64,000 nucleotides of DNA from Anaerolentibacter hominis (lineage in GTDB: Bacteria; Bacillota; Clostridia; Lachnospirales; Lachnospiraceae), in assembly GCF_032380675.1 (NCBI RefSeq), contig NZ_JAWDIX010000006.1, forward strand, positions 89,469 through 153,468. The letters are read 5' to 3'. The position numbers and the translations under genes are program-made. Every line of letters starts with the position of its first letter. Positions within the stretch are counted from its first letter, which is position 1. The notes beneath the pieces are model-generated. The model made no database searches, was not told the DNA's origin, and saw only the letters and a list, made by a program, of their open reading frames with translations. This document shows positions 50,737-58,738 of the stretch, one piece after another.

Positions 50737-50919
50737 TATCATGGAAGTAGATAAGACTCCCACCTCAATAGGTGGTGAGTAAATAACAAATTCGTCTTGG
50801 TGGGAGCCCAGTCTCCTTCCAAGATAAAGCCTCCGGCGGATTGCAGAGCCGCACAGATGTATTATGTCATGCAAAGCATGACGTGCGGCTCGCAGCAAGT
50901 ACGCCGAGGCGTACTTGAA
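50737..50919 (+). repeat. Dispersed structured repeat, copy D
   Basis: A full ~183-bp copy in plus orientation. Ends: TATCATGGAAGTAGATAAG and GTACTTGAA. Internal hairpins ACTC-CACC..GGTG-GAGT, TCTTGG..CCAAGA, GTCATGC-aaa-GCATGAC and CAAGTACGCC/GGCGTACTTG. It follows the sipL-like terminator directly. Confidence 0.92.
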
Positions 50920-50923
50920 TAAG

Positions 50924-51403
50924 TTAATGAAAGTCGCACAAACACTGTTCAAAATCCTTCACATAGTATTTTATATTGGTTCTGCCCTTTTGAAGAATGG
51001 TATGCCCTTCCGCTTCCAGCTTCTCTTTTTGGGCCAGGACACCGCCCGGATACCTGGGATTTAACTCACCGCCTGCCTTTAACGTCCTCCAATAGGGAGT
51101 TTCATTCTCAGTGCGCTGATAACTGGCCCATGCCGCAATGGAGACAAATATGCCGGCCGTTATGGGTTCAGTAAAATCCGCGCCGCTTACACGTGCGAAG
51201 TGTTCGCGGATTTCTCCAACCGTCGTCACTTTTCCGAAGGGAACCAGTTTCATCATCTTATCATAGTCAGCCGGCGGAGCGAAATACATTTGGTTCCCGC
51301 CATACTTTTCTATGCTTTTCTGATCTGTAATGATCTGAATCTTAGGCATGTCCTTGCTGTCGCGAAGCATTGCATTAAAATCTTTCTTATCTTCATTCGC
51401 CAT
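50924..51403 (-). CDS. MGMT/ATL-like protein (alkyltransferase-like, catalytic Cys absent)
   Basis: A 159-residue protein. The C-terminal DNA-binding fold of the MGMT family is clear: VPFGKVTTVGEIREHF, GIFVSIAAWASYQR, and the site that is PCHRV in alkyltransferases reads TPYWRTLKAGGELN, so no acceptor Cys. That is typical of alkyltransferase-like and MGMT-family regulators. The first ~45 residues are a separate helical stretch (IQIITDQKSIEKYGG). ATG 51403 has AGGAGGTGGCTGGA upstream; the longer frame to 51445 does not. Confidence 0.8.
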   Translation of the reverse strand: MANEDKKDFNAMLRDSKDMPKIQIITDQKSIEKYGGNQMYFAPPADYDKMMKLVPFGKVTTVGEIREHFARVSGADFTEPITAGIFVSIAAWASYQRTENETPYWRTLKAGGELNPRYPGGVLAQKEKLEAEGHTILQKGRTNIKYYVKDFEQCLCDFH

Positions 51404-51474
51404 TCCAGCCACCTCCTGACTTAAGCTTAGTACGATGCGTTCCATTATGCAATGAGACGGTTTTGATTATTTCA

Positions 51475-52158
51475 CTATTCTTTCGTATTTTCCGTTTTCA
51501 GCCGTTTGGTCACGGTCGCTGCCTGATTATATATGTGGTTGCGCATAATTTCCCGGGCATTTTTCACATCTTTCTTTTCGATGCATACAATCAGCGCTTC
51601 ATGTTCCCGGATTAAGGTTTCATGGGAGGAAGGATCTTTTAAATATTCGATCCGGTAGCGGTACATCTGCAGCCGCAGATTATTCAAAATCTGCACCAGC
51701 CGTTCATTTCCGCCGGCGCTGTAAATCACATCGTGGAACTCAATATCTTTATCGGCTATTTTCGTGAGATCCTTGTTGTTGATAGCTGTCTTGAAATCGC
51801 GGGTAATCAGTTTTAGTTTGCGGATGGCGTCCTCAGTAATCCGGTTGCAGGCCAGTTCCACAGCCAGTTCTTCCAGCACGCAGCGGACTTCCAGTACGTC
51901 TTTCAGACTTTTTTCCGATATCTTGGCAACCTGGGCCCCCTTTCGGGGAATCATGACAACCAGGCCCTCCAGCTCCAGCTTGCGGATAGCATCCCGGATC
52001 GGAGTACGGCTTACCCCCAGCCGGTTAGCCAGCTGGATCTCCATTAGGCGCTCGCCCGGTTTTAAGTCTCCCATGAGAATCGCCCGCTCTAACGTCTCAA
52101 ATACAACGTCCCGGAGCGGAAGGTACTCATTCATTACTATCTGTATATCGTTTTTCAT
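51475..52158 (-). CDS. GntR-family transcriptional regulator (FadR subfamily)
   Basis: A 227-residue regulator. The winged helix PLRDVVFETLERAILMGDLKPGERLMEIQLANRLGVSRTPIRDAIRKLELEGLVV is at residues ~10-70, written here as one known motif in parts; the FCD ligand domain (LEVRCVLEELAVELA ... DKDIEFHDVIYSAGGN ... EHEALIVCIEKKDV) follows with its metal-binding His/Asp residues. ATG 52158 has GGAGG 10 nt upstream. It overlaps the ispE 3' end by 32 nt. Its target is not evident. Confidence 0.88.
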   Translation of the reverse strand: MKNDIQIVMNEYLPLRDVVFETLERAILMGDLKPGERLMEIQLANRLGVSRTPIRDAIRKLELEGLVVMIPRKGAQVAKISEKSLKDVLEVRCVLEELAVELACNRITEDAIRKLKLITRDFKTAINNKDLTKIADKDIEFHDVIYSAGGNERLVQILNNLRLQMYRYRIEYLKDPSSHETLIREHEALIVCIEKKDVKNAREIMRNHIYNQAATVTKRLKTENTKE

Positions 52159-53038
52159 CGTTGCTTTTCCTCCGTACATTGTAAAAAGAAGTATAAAATG
52201 TGAAGGCCGAAGGATATATCCTGCGGAGCTGCCCGCAGGCTTTACGGCCTGTTTCAAAAGAGCTGTAGAGGCCGAATACAGTAGGCCCGCTGCCGCTCAT
52301 CAGGGCGCCCAGAGCGCCGCAGTCAAGCATAGTTTGTTTTATCTGTGCAATCTCCGGATGAACCGGAATCGTTACTTCTTCCAATACATTGCCCAATTTG
52401 GTTGCAATGCCGTTAATACTTCCGTCCGCTATATCCTGTAACATCCCGTCAATGTCAGGATGCCGGGTATCGGGGCCCACACGCAGATGGCTGTAAACGT
52501 ACCGGGTCGATACACTGAAATCTGGTTTTAGGATAACGACACAGCAATCCGGAACCGGAGGCAGAGGGGTTAAAATCTCACCGATTCCTTCGGAGAGAGC
52601 CGTACCTCTCAGAATGCAGTAGGGTACATCAGCGCCCAGCTGCACCCCTCTCTGCATCAGTTCTTTTTTCGGCAGATCCAGGTGAAACAGCCGGTTCATC
52701 CCGACTAACACCGCCGCCGCATCGCTGCTTCCGCCGGCAAGACCGGCAGCCACCGGTATCTTTTTACTCAGGGAAATAAAAATACCCTCCTCAATGGAGA
52801 ATTCTTTCATTATCATTGAGGCAGCCTGCCAGGCGATATTGCGCTCATCGCAGGGCAGATAGGGAAGGTTCGTCTTAAAATGGATACCCGGGGCCTTTGT
52901 CTTTTTCAGGTAAACCTGATCAGCCAGGCGTATCGTCTGCATGATCATACGAAGCTCATGATAGCCGTCCTCCCGTTTGCCGAGGACGTCCAGTCCCAGA
53001 TTTATTTTAGCCAGTGCCTGGAGTGAAATTGAATTCAT
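52127..53038 (-). CDS. ispE: 4-(cytidine 5'-diphospho)-2-C-methyl-D-erythritol kinase
   Basis: A 303-residue GHMP kinase of the MEP isoprenoid pathway. Motif 1 AKINLGLDVLGKREDGYHEL, motif 2 KKIPVAAGLAGGSSDAAAVL (ATP loop) and motif 3 LGALMSGSGPTVFGLY are complete. AGGGGGAT precedes ATG 53038; that sequence is part of a repeated hairpin unit. It overlaps the GntR gene, an order common in Clostridia. Confidence 0.93.
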   Translation of the reverse strand: MNSISLQALAKINLGLDVLGKREDGYHELRMIMQTIRLADQVYLKKTKAPGIHFKTNLPYLPCDERNIAWQAASMIMKEFSIEEGIFISLSKKIPVAAGLAGGSSDAAAVLVGMNRLFHLDLPKKELMQRGVQLGADVPYCILRGTALSEGIGEILTPLPPVPDCCVVILKPDFSVSTRYVYSHLRVGPDTRHPDIDGMLQDIADGSINGIATKLGNVLEEVTIPVHPEIAQIKQTMLDCGALGALMSGSGPTVFGLYSSFETGRKACGQLRRIYPSAFTFYTSFYNVRRKSNDEKRYTDSNE

Positions 53039-53040
53039 AG

Positions 53041-53148
53041 TTATCCCCCTGCATATCGCAAGCCTGCTTGCGATACTGCGTCAATAAGAAGTTTGAAACG
53101 AATGTTTCAAACATATCCCCCTGCATATCGCAGGCTAGCCTGCCATAC
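53041..53148. repeat. Two copies of a GCGATATGCAGGGGGATA hairpin repeat
   Basis: Read on the minus strand, ATCGCAAGC-ag-GCTTGCGAT and TGGCAGGC-ta-GCCTGCG each run into GATATGCAGGGGGATA (53041-53075 and 53112-53148). A GTTTGAAAC/GTTTCAAAC hairpin lies between. A third copy is at 53908-53943. The unit nearest ispE supplies its ribosome binding site. Confidence 0.75.
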
Positions 53149-53247
53149 TCTTTTGTATCTTGTATACATTATACGGAGAAACAGAGGGATAAGCAAGGAA
53201 AAAGCTAAAAAGCGTATAACCGGTAAAAAAGCGGGAAGGCTCTGCAT

Positions 53248-53859
53248 ATGAAAAAATTGAAAAAACTGGTAATTTGTTTCCTGATCATAGCTATGTCGGC
53301 CGGCATGCTCTATCAGGCGGAACAAAGGAAAATGCAGCAGGATATCGCCCGCAGAATTCTTCGCTTCCATGTACTGGCAAACAGTGACAGTCAGGAGGAT
53401 CAAAACATAAAATATAAAGTAAGAGATAAAATCGTCTCTGATTTGCAGCAGATGTTAATAGAAGCAGAGAACCTGGATGAGGCAAGGAAACTGGTCAGCT
53501 CCAATATGGATTCCATTGTTTCCGAAGCAGAAAAAGTAGTAAAGGAGAATGGTTATACGTATGAGGTAAGCGGAAAAATTACAAATTGTGACTTTCCGGA
53601 AAAACAATATGGAGACATGGTTTTCCCCGCCGGAGAATACGAAGCTCTGCGAATTGAGCTGGGAGAGGCAGAGGGACAGAACTGGTGGTGCGTATTATTC
53701 CCGTCTCTTTGTTTTGTGGATTCCTCCTATGATGTGGTCAGTGAAGACGGAAAAGAAGCACTGAAGGAGAATCTGACCGAGGAAGAATACGAGGCAGTAA
53801 CGAGCCATAACGGTAAGGTTTCTATTCGCTTTAAGCTGTTGCAGATTTTTGGAAAATAA
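53248..53859 (+). CDS. spoIIR: Stage II sporulation protein R
   Basis: A 203-residue exported protein required for sigma-E activation by signalling to SpoIIGA. An N-terminal signal helix (LKKLVICFLIIAMSAGML) precedes the family core RRILRFHVLANSDSQEDQNIKYKVRDKI, then ITNCDFPEKQYGDMVFPAGEYEALRIELGEAEGQNWWCVLFPSLCF. GCGGGAAGG precedes ATG 53248. It should be forespore expressed; a sigma-F promoter could not be fixed by eye. It lies divergent to ispE. Confidence 0.93.
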   Translation: MKKLKKLVICFLIIAMSAGMLYQAEQRKMQQDIARRILRFHVLANSDSQEDQNIKYKVRDKIVSDLQQMLIEAENLDEARKLVSSNMDSIVSEAEKVVKENGYTYEVSGKITNCDFPEKQYGDMVFPAGEYEALRIELGEAEGQNWWCVLFPSLCFVDSSYDVVSEDGKEALKENLTEEEYEAVTSHNGKVSIRFKLLQIFGK

Positions 53860-53907
53860 GTTACACTATACAGGAAACTTGGCGGCCGGCAAACAAGGCG
53901 GGGCCAG

Positions 53908-53943
53908 GAATCGCAGGCGGACCTGCGATATGCAAGGGTAGAA
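53908..53943 (+). repeat. Third copy of the GCGATATGCA hairpin repeat
   Basis: TCGCAGG-cgga-CCTGCGA then TATGCAAGGGTA, on the plus strand. It is homologous to 53041-53148 and precedes ddl. Confidence 0.7.
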
Positions 53944-53967
53944 AACAGAAAGGGTGGCAGTCTGGAT

Positions 53968-55023
53968 ATGGAAAAGAAATCCATAGCTGTACTTTTCGGC
54001 GGACAGTCTTCAGAGCATGAAGTATCTTTGATTTCAGCCGGAACAATTATTGCGAATATAGATAAAGAAAAATATCAGGTTCTCCTGATTGGTATAACAA
54101 AAGAGGGCAGATGGCTTAAAGCAGACAGAGCGGAGGATATTCCCACCGGTGCGTGGAAGGAGAGCACTGTCTCGGCGGCGATTCTGCCGGACGCACAGAA
54201 GAAATGTGCAATTCTCATGGAGAATGGCGGAGTAACGGAAGTGAAACTGGATGTTGTTTTCCCGGTTCTCCACGGTCTTTGCGGGGAGGATGGCACGATC
54301 CAGGGCCTTCTGGAACTGGCCGGTATCCCATATGTGGGCTGCGGCGTGGTTGCTTCCGGTGTGTCCATGGATAAGTTTTTTACCAAGGTTATTGCCGATT
54401 CACTGGGAATCCGGCAGGCCAGGTATGTGCCGGTGTTAGCGGAGCAGTTCGGAGAGATGGAGAGAATCGTTAAGGATGTGGAAGAAAAGCTTGGCTATCC
54501 TGTCTTTATCAAACCTTCTAATGCGGGCTCTTCCAGGGGCGTTTCCAAAGCACATAACAGAGAAGAACTTACCTCGGGTTTACATATGGCGGCAGAACAC
54601 GACAGAAAAATATTAGTGGAAGAGACTATTAGCGGAAGAGAGCTGGAGTGCGCCGTGCTGGGCGGAAGAGACCAGGTTATGGCCACAGGCGTGGGAGAGA
54701 TCCTGGCGGCCGCAGACTTTTATGATTATGAGGCCAAGTATCACAGTGCGGAGTCCAAAACCGTACTTTCACCGGAGCTTCCGGGGGATGCGGCGGAAGA
54801 GATCAGGCAGACGGCTATGGCGGTATTCAGGGCGGTAGACGGCTTCGGGCTTTCCAGGGTGGATTTTTTCCTGGAAAACGGCACAAATCAGGTCGTATTT
54901 AATGAGATTAATACAATGCCCGGATTTACCGGCATCAGCATGTATCCCATGCTCTGGGAGGCAGAGGGAGTTTCCAAGCCGGAGCTTGTGGAGCGTTTGA
55001 TCGACCTGGCATTTGAAAGATAG
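53968..55023 (+). CDS. ddl: D-alanine--D-alanine ligase
   Basis: A 351-residue ATP-grasp ligase making the D-Ala-D-Ala end of peptidoglycan precursors. VLFGGQSSEHEVSLISA, HGLCGEDGTIQG, VFIKPSNAGSSRGVSK, VEETISGRELECAVLG and VFNEINTMPGFTGISMYPMLW are the family motifs. The loop DFYDYEAKYHS has Tyr, as in D-Ala-D-Ala rather than D-Ala-D-Lac ligases (known pattern). AAAGGGTGG precedes the ATG. murI begins 10 nt downstream. Confidence 0.95.
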   Translation: MEKKSIAVLFGGQSSEHEVSLISAGTIIANIDKEKYQVLLIGITKEGRWLKADRAEDIPTGAWKESTVSAAILPDAQKKCAILMENGGVTEVKLDVVFPVLHGLCGEDGTIQGLLELAGIPYVGCGVVASGVSMDKFFTKVIADSLGIRQARYVPVLAEQFGEMERIVKDVEEKLGYPVFIKPSNAGSSRGVSKAHNREELTSGLHMAAEHDRKILVEETISGRELECAVLGGRDQVMATGVGEILAAADFYDYEAKYHSAESKTVLSPELPGDAAEEIRQTAMAVFRAVDGFGLSRVDFFLENGTNQVVFNEINTMPGFTGISMYPMLWEAEGVSKPELVERLIDLAFER

Positions 55024-55033
55024 GGGGAGCCGG

Positions 55034-55840
55034 ATGAGCAGAGAATGTCCAGTCGGGGTATTTGATTCCGGTATCGGCGGCCTTACAGTTGCAAGAGAAA
55101 TTATGCGGCAGATGCCGGACGAACAGATTATATATTTTGGGGATACCGCCCGCCTGCCCTATGGCAGCAAATCCAGGGAGACGGTAATACGGTATTCCAG
55201 GCAGATTGTAAAGTTTCTGCTGTCCTACGGGGTAAAAGCGATCGTTGTGGCCTGCAATACGGCGAGTGCGTATGCACTGGAGACGATTAAGCAGGAGCTT
55301 AGTATCCCTGTGGTCGGAGTAGTCAAACCAGGTGCGGTAACCGCCGCGCGTACAACGAAGAATGGACGTATCGGTGTGATCGGTACGGAAGGAACGATAA
55401 ACAGCAACATTTATACCCGTTATCTCCAGGATATCAATCCGGATATCAAGGTATATGGAAAAGCCTGTCCGCTTTTTGTGCCCCTTGTAGAGGAAGGTAT
55501 GCTCTATGATTCGGTTACGGTGGAGATGGCGGACCGGTATACCAGCGAATTGAAGGGCTATGGAGTAGATACGCTGGTTTTGGGGTGTACTCACTATCCG
55601 CTGATCCGGCATACCATCCAGAAGGCAATGGGCGAGGCGGTTACACTGGTAAATCCGGCCTATGAGACGGCTCAGGAACTGCACCGTATCCTGGTGGAGC
55701 AGAATTTGTGCCGGGATCAGCGGAATCCGGAGCATAAATTCTTTGTAAGCGACGGCGCAGAGAAGTTTAAGGCATTTGCCAACACGATTCTGCCCTGTGA
55801 GGTGGAAGAAACGAACGATGTAAATATTGAACAGTATTAA
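55034..55840 (+). CDS. murI: Glutamate racemase
   Basis: A 268-residue enzyme giving D-glutamate for peptidoglycan. GVFDSGIGGLTV, the two catalytic cysteines Cys74 (VACNTAS) and Cys185 (LGCTHYPL), and VNPAYETA are all present. GGGGGAG precedes ATG 55034. It is 10 nt after ddl, so the two wall-precursor genes share a transcript; DUF1934 follows. Confidence 0.95.
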   Translation: MSRECPVGVFDSGIGGLTVAREIMRQMPDEQIIYFGDTARLPYGSKSRETVIRYSRQIVKFLLSYGVKAIVVACNTASAYALETIKQELSIPVVGVVKPGAVTAARTTKNGRIGVIGTEGTINSNIYTRYLQDINPDIKVYGKACPLFVPLVEEGMLYDSVTVEMADRYTSELKGYGVDTLVLGCTHYPLIRHTIQKAMGEAVTLVNPAYETAQELHRILVEQNLCRDQRNPEHKFFVSDGAEKFKAFANTILPCEVEETNDVNIEQY

Positions 55841-55863
55841 ACAGAAGAAAGGTGAAGAAACAA

Positions 55864-56295
55864 ATGACAAAGGACGTTATTGTTTCTGTGACCGGGATGC
55901 AGTTTGAAGCGGATTCGGAAGAACCAATCCAATCAATTTCCGCGGGAACATATGAGAACCGGGAAGGCCGGCATATTATTACATACGATGAGATTATGCT
56001 GGATGATGAGGGAAATCAGTATCCTCATAAAAACACCATGGTAATCGGGGAGAACTATCTGGAACTGAATAAAGAAGGAGAGATCAACACCCATTTGATA
56101 TTTCAGGAGAAGCAAAAGTCGGAAACATTTTATCAGACGCCTTTTGGGGATCTTTTGATGGGTATGGATACCACGTTTATCCAGGTGGAAGAGGCGGAGA
56201 ATCGGATCGGGGTCAGGGTGGAGTATTCTCTGTCCATGAATCACGGTTTTGTATCGGACTGCACGATTGATATTGAGATTAGGGCAAAGGGCTGA
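55864..56295 (+). CDS. ywiB: DUF1934 protein (YwiB-like)
   Basis: A 143-residue beta-barrel-type protein of the lipocalin-like DUF1934/YwiB family: VIVSVTGMQ, GTYENREGRHIITYDE, PFGDLLMGM and IDIEIRAKG. In many Firmicutes it precedes argS; here it follows murI by 23 nt. Function unknown. ATG 55864 was preferred to GTG 55852; AAAGGTG lies about 10 nt upstream. The closing ~150 nt contain short GC hairpins. Confidence 0.85.
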   Translation: MTKDVIVSVTGMQFEADSEEPIQSISAGTYENREGRHIITYDEIMLDDEGNQYPHKNTMVIGENYLELNKEGEINTHLIFQEKQKSETFYQTPFGDLLMGMDTTFIQVEEAENRIGVRVEYSLSMNHGFVSDCTIDIEIRAKG

Positions 56296-56414
56296 GGCCC
56301 GGAATGTCCTTTCGCGGATGAAGAGGGAGAACTGCCGGTATTTGCGGGCGGCTCTCCCTTTTTTCAATAAGATAGTTCGCGAAGCGTGAAGGCTTGTTTG
56401 ACTCGATTCAGGCT

Positions 56415-56431
56415 GTTAAGAATTTTTAAGA
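56415..56431 (+). promoter_or_regulatory. Direct-repeat box upstream of the OmpR-type system
   Basis: GTTAAGAATTTTTAAGA: two TTAAG half-sites at 10-bp spacing, as bound by OmpR/PhoB regulators. A -10-like TAAGAT lies 49 nt after its start (56464-56469). The same box and distance occur at 58641. Confidence 0.75.
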
Positions 56432-56508
56432 GACGGATTCAGAATTTATTCACATGTACCTGATAAGATAAAGGAAAGATGACGCTAAGAGGAAGGCGGG
56501 AGGCCGTG

Positions 56509-57213
56509 ATGGATAAGATAAAGATATTGGTGGTGGATGATAATCCGGAGATAAGAGATGTGGTACATATTCTGCTGGAGAGCGAGGGGTATGAAGTAAT
56601 CGAGGCGGAGGACGGGCAGGACGCCATGGAAAAGCTCTCCCCTGATATCGGGTTAATTATCCTGGATATTATGATGCCTGGAAAGTCGGGCTTTCGGGTC
56701 TGCGTAGAGATGCGGGAGAAGACAAAAGCCCCGATCTTATTCCTGACAGCCAAAACCCAGGATTCTGATAAGTCCCTGGGATTTTCCTCCGGGGCGGATG
56801 ATTATTTATCCAAACCCTTCTCCTACCCGGAATTGGTTTCCAGGGTCAAAGCCCTGCTCAGACGTTACTATGTCTATAAAGGGGTCGAGAGCGCAGAAGA
56901 AAAAGAGGATGAATCCTATATTAAGGTCAGGGATCTCACGGTAAATACCCGGTTTAATGAAGTGTTTATGGAGGGAGAGGAAGTGGATCTCTCGGAAATT
57001 GAGTATCAGATCCTGCTGCTGCTGTGTAAGAACCCCAGAAAGATATTTTCCGCTCAGAATCTGTATGAAAGCGTGTGGCAGGAACCCCATTTCTATTCAT
57101 CCAACAATACCGTGATGGTGCATATCAGAAAGCTGCGGGTACAGCTGGAAAAAGACCCGCAGAACCCGCAGTATATAAAGACGGTCTGGGGAAAGGGGTA
57201 TCGCGTTGAGTAG
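56509..57213 (+). CDS. OmpR-family response regulator
   Basis: A 234-residue regulator. Receiver: VVDDNPE, phospho-Asp53 in ILDIMMPGKSG, KPFSY. Winged helix: LTVNTRFNEVFMEGEEVDLSEIEYQILLLL and YIKTVWGKGYRVE. ATG 56509 has GGGAGG 5 nt upstream; the ATG at 56479 has none. It overlaps the kinase gene by 8 nt. Its box ahead of itself (56415) and of the SLH/exporter operon (58641) suggests that it controls both. Confidence 0.93.
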   Translation: MDKIKILVVDDNPEIRDVVHILLESEGYEVIEAEDGQDAMEKLSPDIGLIILDIMMPGKSGFRVCVEMREKTKAPILFLTAKTQDSDKSLGFSSGADDYLSKPFSYPELVSRVKALLRRYYVYKGVESAEEKEDESYIKVRDLTVNTRFNEVFMEGEEVDLSEIEYQILLLLCKNPRKIFSAQNLYESVWQEPHFYSSNNTVMVHIRKLRVQLEKDPQNPQYIKTVWGKGYRVE

Positions 57214-58585
57214 CAGAAACAAGCAGAGAAAGAAAAAATATAAAAGAATCAGCCTGGGGACAAAGTTAATTCTCCTGGTGTTTCTCTCTCTGGCAGCGGC
57301 AGGCGTAGTATTTCTGGCAATCCGGGGGATATCGGGGGCGATCCTGATCAGACACTTCTCCGACCCGGAATTTATGGAGACACGGATTGAAAAGAAGCTG
57401 GGCGAACTGCAGGACTATGTGACAGAGCAGGAGATTAGTTCCGGAGATTGGGAAGCGCTGGAAGCCTGGGTGAAAGGGCAGCAGGATATTTTTCTGAGAG
57501 TGTATAAGGACGGCGAGCTGGTATTTGATTCCAACAGCGGCGCCGGAAAGAAGGAAGACAAACCGGAAGGGATGCATATGCCGGAGAAGGGGGATGAGAA
57601 GGAGAAGACACCGCAGTTTTTCTGGGGGCCTCATACCCTGATGTTTGCAGACGGGGAGGCGTCGGCAGATCTGGTAGGATTTTTCCAGAGAACTTATCTG
57701 GAAATTGTAAACCTGGCTGCCATTGCAGCGGCGTTCGCGGTTTTTCTTATTATCATGATATGTACGCTGAAGAAGTGGATCAGCTATTTGAATCAGCTTT
57801 CCGATGAGGTGCATCTGCTGGAAGGGGGAGACCTTGACCGGATAATTACGGTAAAGGGACATGACGAGCTGTCGGAGCTTGCGGTCTGTATTGATGAAAT
57901 GCGCAAGTCATTTGTAGACCGCCTGGAAAATGAAAGCCTTGCGAGAAAAGCCAACAGCGATCTGATCACAGCGATGTCCCATGATCTGAGGACACCTCTT
58001 ACCACCCAGATCGGCTATCTGGACATAATAGAGTATGAGAAATACAAAAATGAGGATCAGCTTAAACAGTATATCCATAAATGCAGGGAGAAGGCGTATC
58101 AGATTAAAGCACTTTCGGATAAGCTGTTTGAATATTTCCTGGCCTTTAACCAGGAGGAGGCAGAAGAACCGGAATTGGAAAGCTATGACGGCAGGGAGAC
58201 ACTGACTCAGCTGGTGGAGGAGCATATTGTTTTACTCCAGGAAAAGGGATTCTCCGTCTGCTTTGATATGGTGGAAGCTAATTTTCAGATACAGGTAGAT
58301 ATTGATAATCTGTGCCGGGTATTTGACAATATTTTTTCCAACCTGATGAAGTATGCGGCGCCGGAAACCAAAATCCAGGTGAGGGCCGGCCTGACAGGCA
58401 ATCATATCCGAATCACATTTGAAAACGAGCGAAACCGGGTGACTACCCATATAGAGAGCACCGGAATTGGGCTGAAAAACAGCAGAAGGATGATGGAGGA
58501 ACTGGGCGGAGCCTTAACGGTTTTTCAGGATGAAACCTGTTTTCGGTTGGAACTGGAACTTCCGGTATATTCTGCTCAGGAATAG
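57206..58585 (+). CDS. Sensor histidine kinase
   Basis: A 459-residue kinase with a TTG start at 57206, GGAAAGGGG 8 nt upstream. Two membrane helices (residues ~18-45 and ~170-195) enclose an extracellular sensor of ~120 residues. HAMP-like EVHLLEGGDLDRIITVKGHDELSELAVCID leads to SHDLRTPLTTQIGYLDI (phospho-His) and an ATPase with NIFSNLMKYA and GIGLKNSRRMMEELGG. The ligand is unknown; such systems beside exporters often sense antibiotics or envelope stress. Confidence 0.92.
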   Translation: MSSRNKQRKKKYKRISLGTKLILLVFLSLAAAGVVFLAIRGISGAILIRHFSDPEFMETRIEKKLGELQDYVTEQEISSGDWEALEAWVKGQQDIFLRVYKDGELVFDSNSGAGKKEDKPEGMHMPEKGDEKEKTPQFFWGPHTLMFADGEASADLVGFFQRTYLEIVNLAAIAAAFAVFLIIMICTLKKWISYLNQLSDEVHLLEGGDLDRIITVKGHDELSELAVCIDEMRKSFVDRLENESLARKANSDLITAMSHDLRTPLTTQIGYLDIIEYEKYKNEDQLKQYIHKCREKAYQIKALSDKLFEYFLAFNQEEAEEPELESYDGRETLTQLVEEHIVLLQEKGFSVCFDMVEANFQIQVDIDNLCRVFDNIFSNLMKYAAPETKIQVRAGLTGNHIRITFENERNRVTTHIESTGIGLKNSRRMMEELGGALTVFQDETCFRLELELPVYSAQE

Positions 58586-58598
58586 AAATCAGGGAAAA

Positions 58599-58635
58599 GG
58601 AAGCGGAAAACGAAATGATTTTCCGCTTCCTTTTT
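58599..58635 (+). terminator. Terminator of the two-component operon
   Basis: GGAAGCGGAAAA-8 nt-TTTTCCGCTTCC, then TTTTTG. Confidence 0.93.
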
Positions 58636-58640
58636 GATTG

Positions 58641-58695
58641 GTTAAGGTTTTTTAAGAAATGACATAAAGAACGGTTAAGATTTCTTTGCTAAAGT
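58641..58695 (+). promoter_or_regulatory. Direct-repeat operator and promoter of the SLH/exporter operon
   Basis: GTTAAGGTTTTTTAAGA (58641-58657) repeats the box at 56415 (15 of 17 identical, TTAAG half-sites 10 bp apart). A third TTAAG is at 58675. TAAAGT (58690-58695) lies 49 nt after the box start, as for the first operon. Confidence 0.75.
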
Positions 58696-58738
58696 AGAAA
58701 AAGTAAAGAAATGGAACGAACGGAAGGAGAAGTGTCTT

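Noticed and set aside
53150..53247. Sigma-F promoter for spoIIR
   Set aside because: Several GTATA-like sites exist but none had a convincing GG..A.A.T box at correct spacing.
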